From: Gnetum montanum
Taxonomy: Eukaryota > Streptophyta > Gnetopsida > Gnetales > Gnetaceae
Direction: 5' to 3'
Assembly: GCA_015680685.1 (NCBI GenBank)
Contig: MNCI01022048.1
Location: forward strand, 6,058-38,630
Length of the DNA: 32,573 nt
Positions 30,400 to 32,573 of the stretch are shown here, one piece after another. Position 1 is the stretch's first letter, and every line of letters starts with the position of its first letter. The notes under the pieces are model-generated. The model was not told where the DNA came from and ran no database searches. It saw only the letters and a program-made list of their open reading frames with translations. Made by a program: the position numbers and the translations under genes.

Positions 30400-31165
30400 G
30401 TCAACAATGGAGAGTAATGTGGTTGTCGACATTGACCATGAGTCAACAATGGATAGTGATGTGACTATCAACAGTAACCATGAGTTGTGGTGAGGTCATG
30501 GTAAAGTTATGATCTACCTTTAGCCATTTTATATTAATTATAATCTTTATTTTTGCAAAATTTACAACACCATAAGTTGTGGTTTGATTGTGCTTAGGCA
30601 CCATGAGTCATGATAAGGTTATGGTTGAGTCTCTCTTACCATCCTTACCATCCCATATCATTTCCTAAGTTTTCTTATTAACTATGAGTCATGACAAGGT
30701 CAGGGTCTAGTTCCAAAAGTCATGATTAGGTCTTGGTCTATTCCCACGAGTCATGATGAAGGTTTAGTATATATTTTTTGTTGTTTCTACCTTTTTGAGT
30801 CATTTTTTAGTCTTCTTAGTCAACCATGGATTATGGTTTGTCATCAAGAGTTGTGTTCAAGGGTTTTTGTCCTAGTTTCTATTAGTGGGTATTCTGCGGA
30901 TACCACAAGTCATGGTTAGATCATAATTTGACACCATATGTTGTGATGAAGTTGTGGTATGTCTTTGTTGATGCTTCTACCTTTTTGAACCATTTCTTAA
31001 TCTTCTTAATTGATCATGAATCATGGTTCATTCATGGTCTATCATCATGATATGTGGTGAGGATGTGGTCAAAGGTTTTTATCTCTATTTCTTCTAGTGG
31101 ATATTTTGAGGATACCATAAGTTATGATTGAGTTGTGATGAGCCACTAGGAGTCGCAATGATATT
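30400..31165. repeat. Repeat field built on CATGAGTCATGATnAGGTCATGGT
   Basis: Two 42-base direct units start at 30400 and 30442 (GTCAACAATGGAnAGTnATGTG). About a dozen diverged copies of a 25-30 base word then follow (for example ACCATGAGTCATGATAAGGTTATGG near 30600, CTATGAGTCATGACAAGGTCAGGG near 30682, CACAAGTCATGGTTAGATCAT near 30905). A 190-base segment is tandemly duplicated (CTACCTTTTTGA at 30787 and 30977; GGATACCA at 30897 and 31102). Confidence 0.65.
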
Positions 31166-32108
31166 GTGGTACTTTATTTTTTGTCAATTCTTTTCCCTCA
31201 ATAACATTGATACTTAGTTTGACTTAGTTTGATGTTCTTGCTTTTATTCAGCTTAGTTGATGAATCTAAATTTTGTTAGCTTATCGATCTTAGTATGGAT
31301 TTGATTGTTGGACCTATTGAATGTTGTTTGTATCCCATCATCATCAATATTTTTCTTTATTTGAATGTTTGTATGATTATTGGTTGTTAGGGGCTAGCAC
31401 TGAGTTGTGTGGCCAATTGGAGATGAACTTCCTCAAGATGTTTGGTATTTGATCTTCACTAGGATACACCAATGTAGATTTCATTGTAGGCCCCATCCTA
31501 CATGAGAGGGTGATGAATGGCTCACTGTTCCTTTTGTTTAATGCCTCTAGAATGTTAGAGATGAGTCTTGGGTGGCACCTCTAACACCAGTATTTTGATT
31601 TAAGACTAATAATAAATTCACGTGCATGGTAGTTTGGCTTCGGTTTGACATTTGTAAAATTGAGTAAGTACATATGAAAACATTTGATCCATTTGAACTT
31701 GAGTGTTATGCATGCTAGCCTCCTTTTTTGCATGTTGATGGATGAAGTGGGCAATTCAATTTAGTTAGTTTTGTTTGATGTTAGGATTGATGTTTGTTGT
31801 GTGTTCTTGGATGTTCATCTTTGTTTGTGTATTATAACATGTAGTGTAGGCCAACATACCTTCATCTAGCCACCATGAGAACTATTCTTGTTTTAGCCAT
31901 AGAAGGTTCCAAGGTTTCTCACTTAGTGTATACTAACCCCCTCTTTTATTTACAAGTCACTAAGGCTAGGTGAAGCAAGGATATCTTTTGGTGGTTCTAC
32001 TAATTTTGGGATTTTATATTTATGTTATTTCCAAGTTTGGATCTTTATCTATGATATATATGTATGAGACTTTTGATAGCCATGTTCAAATGTTTCTCTC
32101 TTTATATT
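31166..32108. other. Non-coding stretch before element 4
   Basis: I see no gene, RNA or clear repeat here. A short frame at 31970-32206 runs into the LTR of element 4 and is not a gene. If element 4 is complete beyond the window, its left target duplication would be 32104-32108 (ATATT). Confidence 0.5.
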
Positions 32109-32573
32109 TGATGAGTGGCGAGGTACCCCTACACTCAACCATACGAAATGAGCGTCGCACGTGCGATCCGGTCGAACTCTGCAGATGGACTAGTTGTGGC
32201 ATCTAGATAGTTAGCCTTAGGTCACAGTTCGCTGTCTTCCCATCTAGACTAGTTTTGCATATGTCACATATGGTTTAGTCTAGATGAGGTGTATGATGTG
32301 TCCTAATTCTACGCTACTCCTAATGGCAATGGAAAATAATATTAACTAATCTAAGATAAGAGGAAAAGGGTAAGAAATCTAATCTAGCCTAAGTGCGACA
32401 AGCAACCAATTCCTTGATCAATCGTACACATCTTGGACTTCGTGCACGACTGCCACTGGGACTACCAAGCATAGGCCTAGGTACGCCACTGGGATTACCA
32501 AGCGCAGACCCCAAATACGCCACTGGGTTACCAAGCGTAGATCCCCCTAGCTACACCACTGGGCTACCAAGCA
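32109..32573 (-). repeat. Element 4: partial LTR of the element 1 family
   Basis: It starts TGATGAGTGG exactly as the element 1 LTR does at 318, then CCTACACTCAACCATACGAAATGAGCG and GCACGTGCGATCCGGTCGAACTCTGCAG, matching 340-400. It runs off the window. It is more GC-rich and has fewer TpA-type changes than the other copies, suggesting a younger or less decayed copy. Confidence 0.8.
32452..32573 (-). repeat. LTR-internal minisatellite, at least four units
   Basis: Units of 33, 34, 36 and at least 19 bases start at 32452, 32485, 32519 and 32555, each with the core CACTGGG(A/C/T)TACCAAGC followed by a variable tail. The window ends inside the array. The element 1 LTRs have two units and element 2 one. 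Confidence 0.8.

Overview
The window looks like intergenic DNA from a large, repeat-rich seed-plant nuclear genome. A gymnosperm is possible, but the sequence alone does not decide it. It is AT-rich, has no bacterial-style gene packing, and most recognisable coding sequence is decayed Ty3/gypsy LTR retrotransposon pol. One spliced-looking pseudogene, tRNA-derived (SINE-like) heads and several minisatellites fill the rest. No intact long gene is present. The few N bases (22468-22469, 26891) indicate draft assembly.

Layout. (1) 318-12757, minus strand: a structurally complete, degenerate Athila/Tat-type element (element 1). Its LTRs (318-1222 and 11921-12757) end in TGATGAGT...ACTCATCA and it is flanked by the 5-bp target duplication AAGAG. 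Read on the minus strand the order is 5' LTR, gag, protease, RT, RNase H, integrase, a 2-kb spacer, an extra ORF (aORF) encoding a largely helical protein, polypurine tract, 3' LTR. The PBS and the edge of the 5' LTR are missing. (2) 12763-15522: flank and AT-rich DNA with tRNA-like remnants. (3) 15523-19512: the 3' half of a second Ty3/gypsy family on the minus strand (element 3), with LTR, palindrome cluster, hairpins, a 10-copy 30-bp array and the integrase C-terminus, broken at about 19512. (4) 19513-22786: a plus-strand, intron-containing pseudogene of unknown function with an acidic exon. (5) 22787-27668: a 5'-truncated plus-strand relative of element 1 (element 2), with RT C-terminus, RNase H, integrase, 3' region and 3' LTR. 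(6) 27669-32108: non-coding DNA with a degenerate CATGAGTCATGA-type repeat field. (7) 32109-32573: the start of another LTR of the element-1 family (element 4), containing a tandem minisatellite.

The retroelement parts are one replication system seen in three states: complete but dead, 5'-truncated, and cut by the window edge. Comparing the copies gives the most useful signals. These are a 3'-region RNA-like double stem that keeps pairing while its bases change, an LTR-internal minisatellite whose copy number differs between copies, and a TATA block inside element 1 just ahead of the aORF that resembles the LTR U3. Long reading frames also stay in register over more than 1 kb although riddled with stops, mostly at apparent Gln/Trp/Arg sites, which fits cytosine-methylation decay rather than indel decay.
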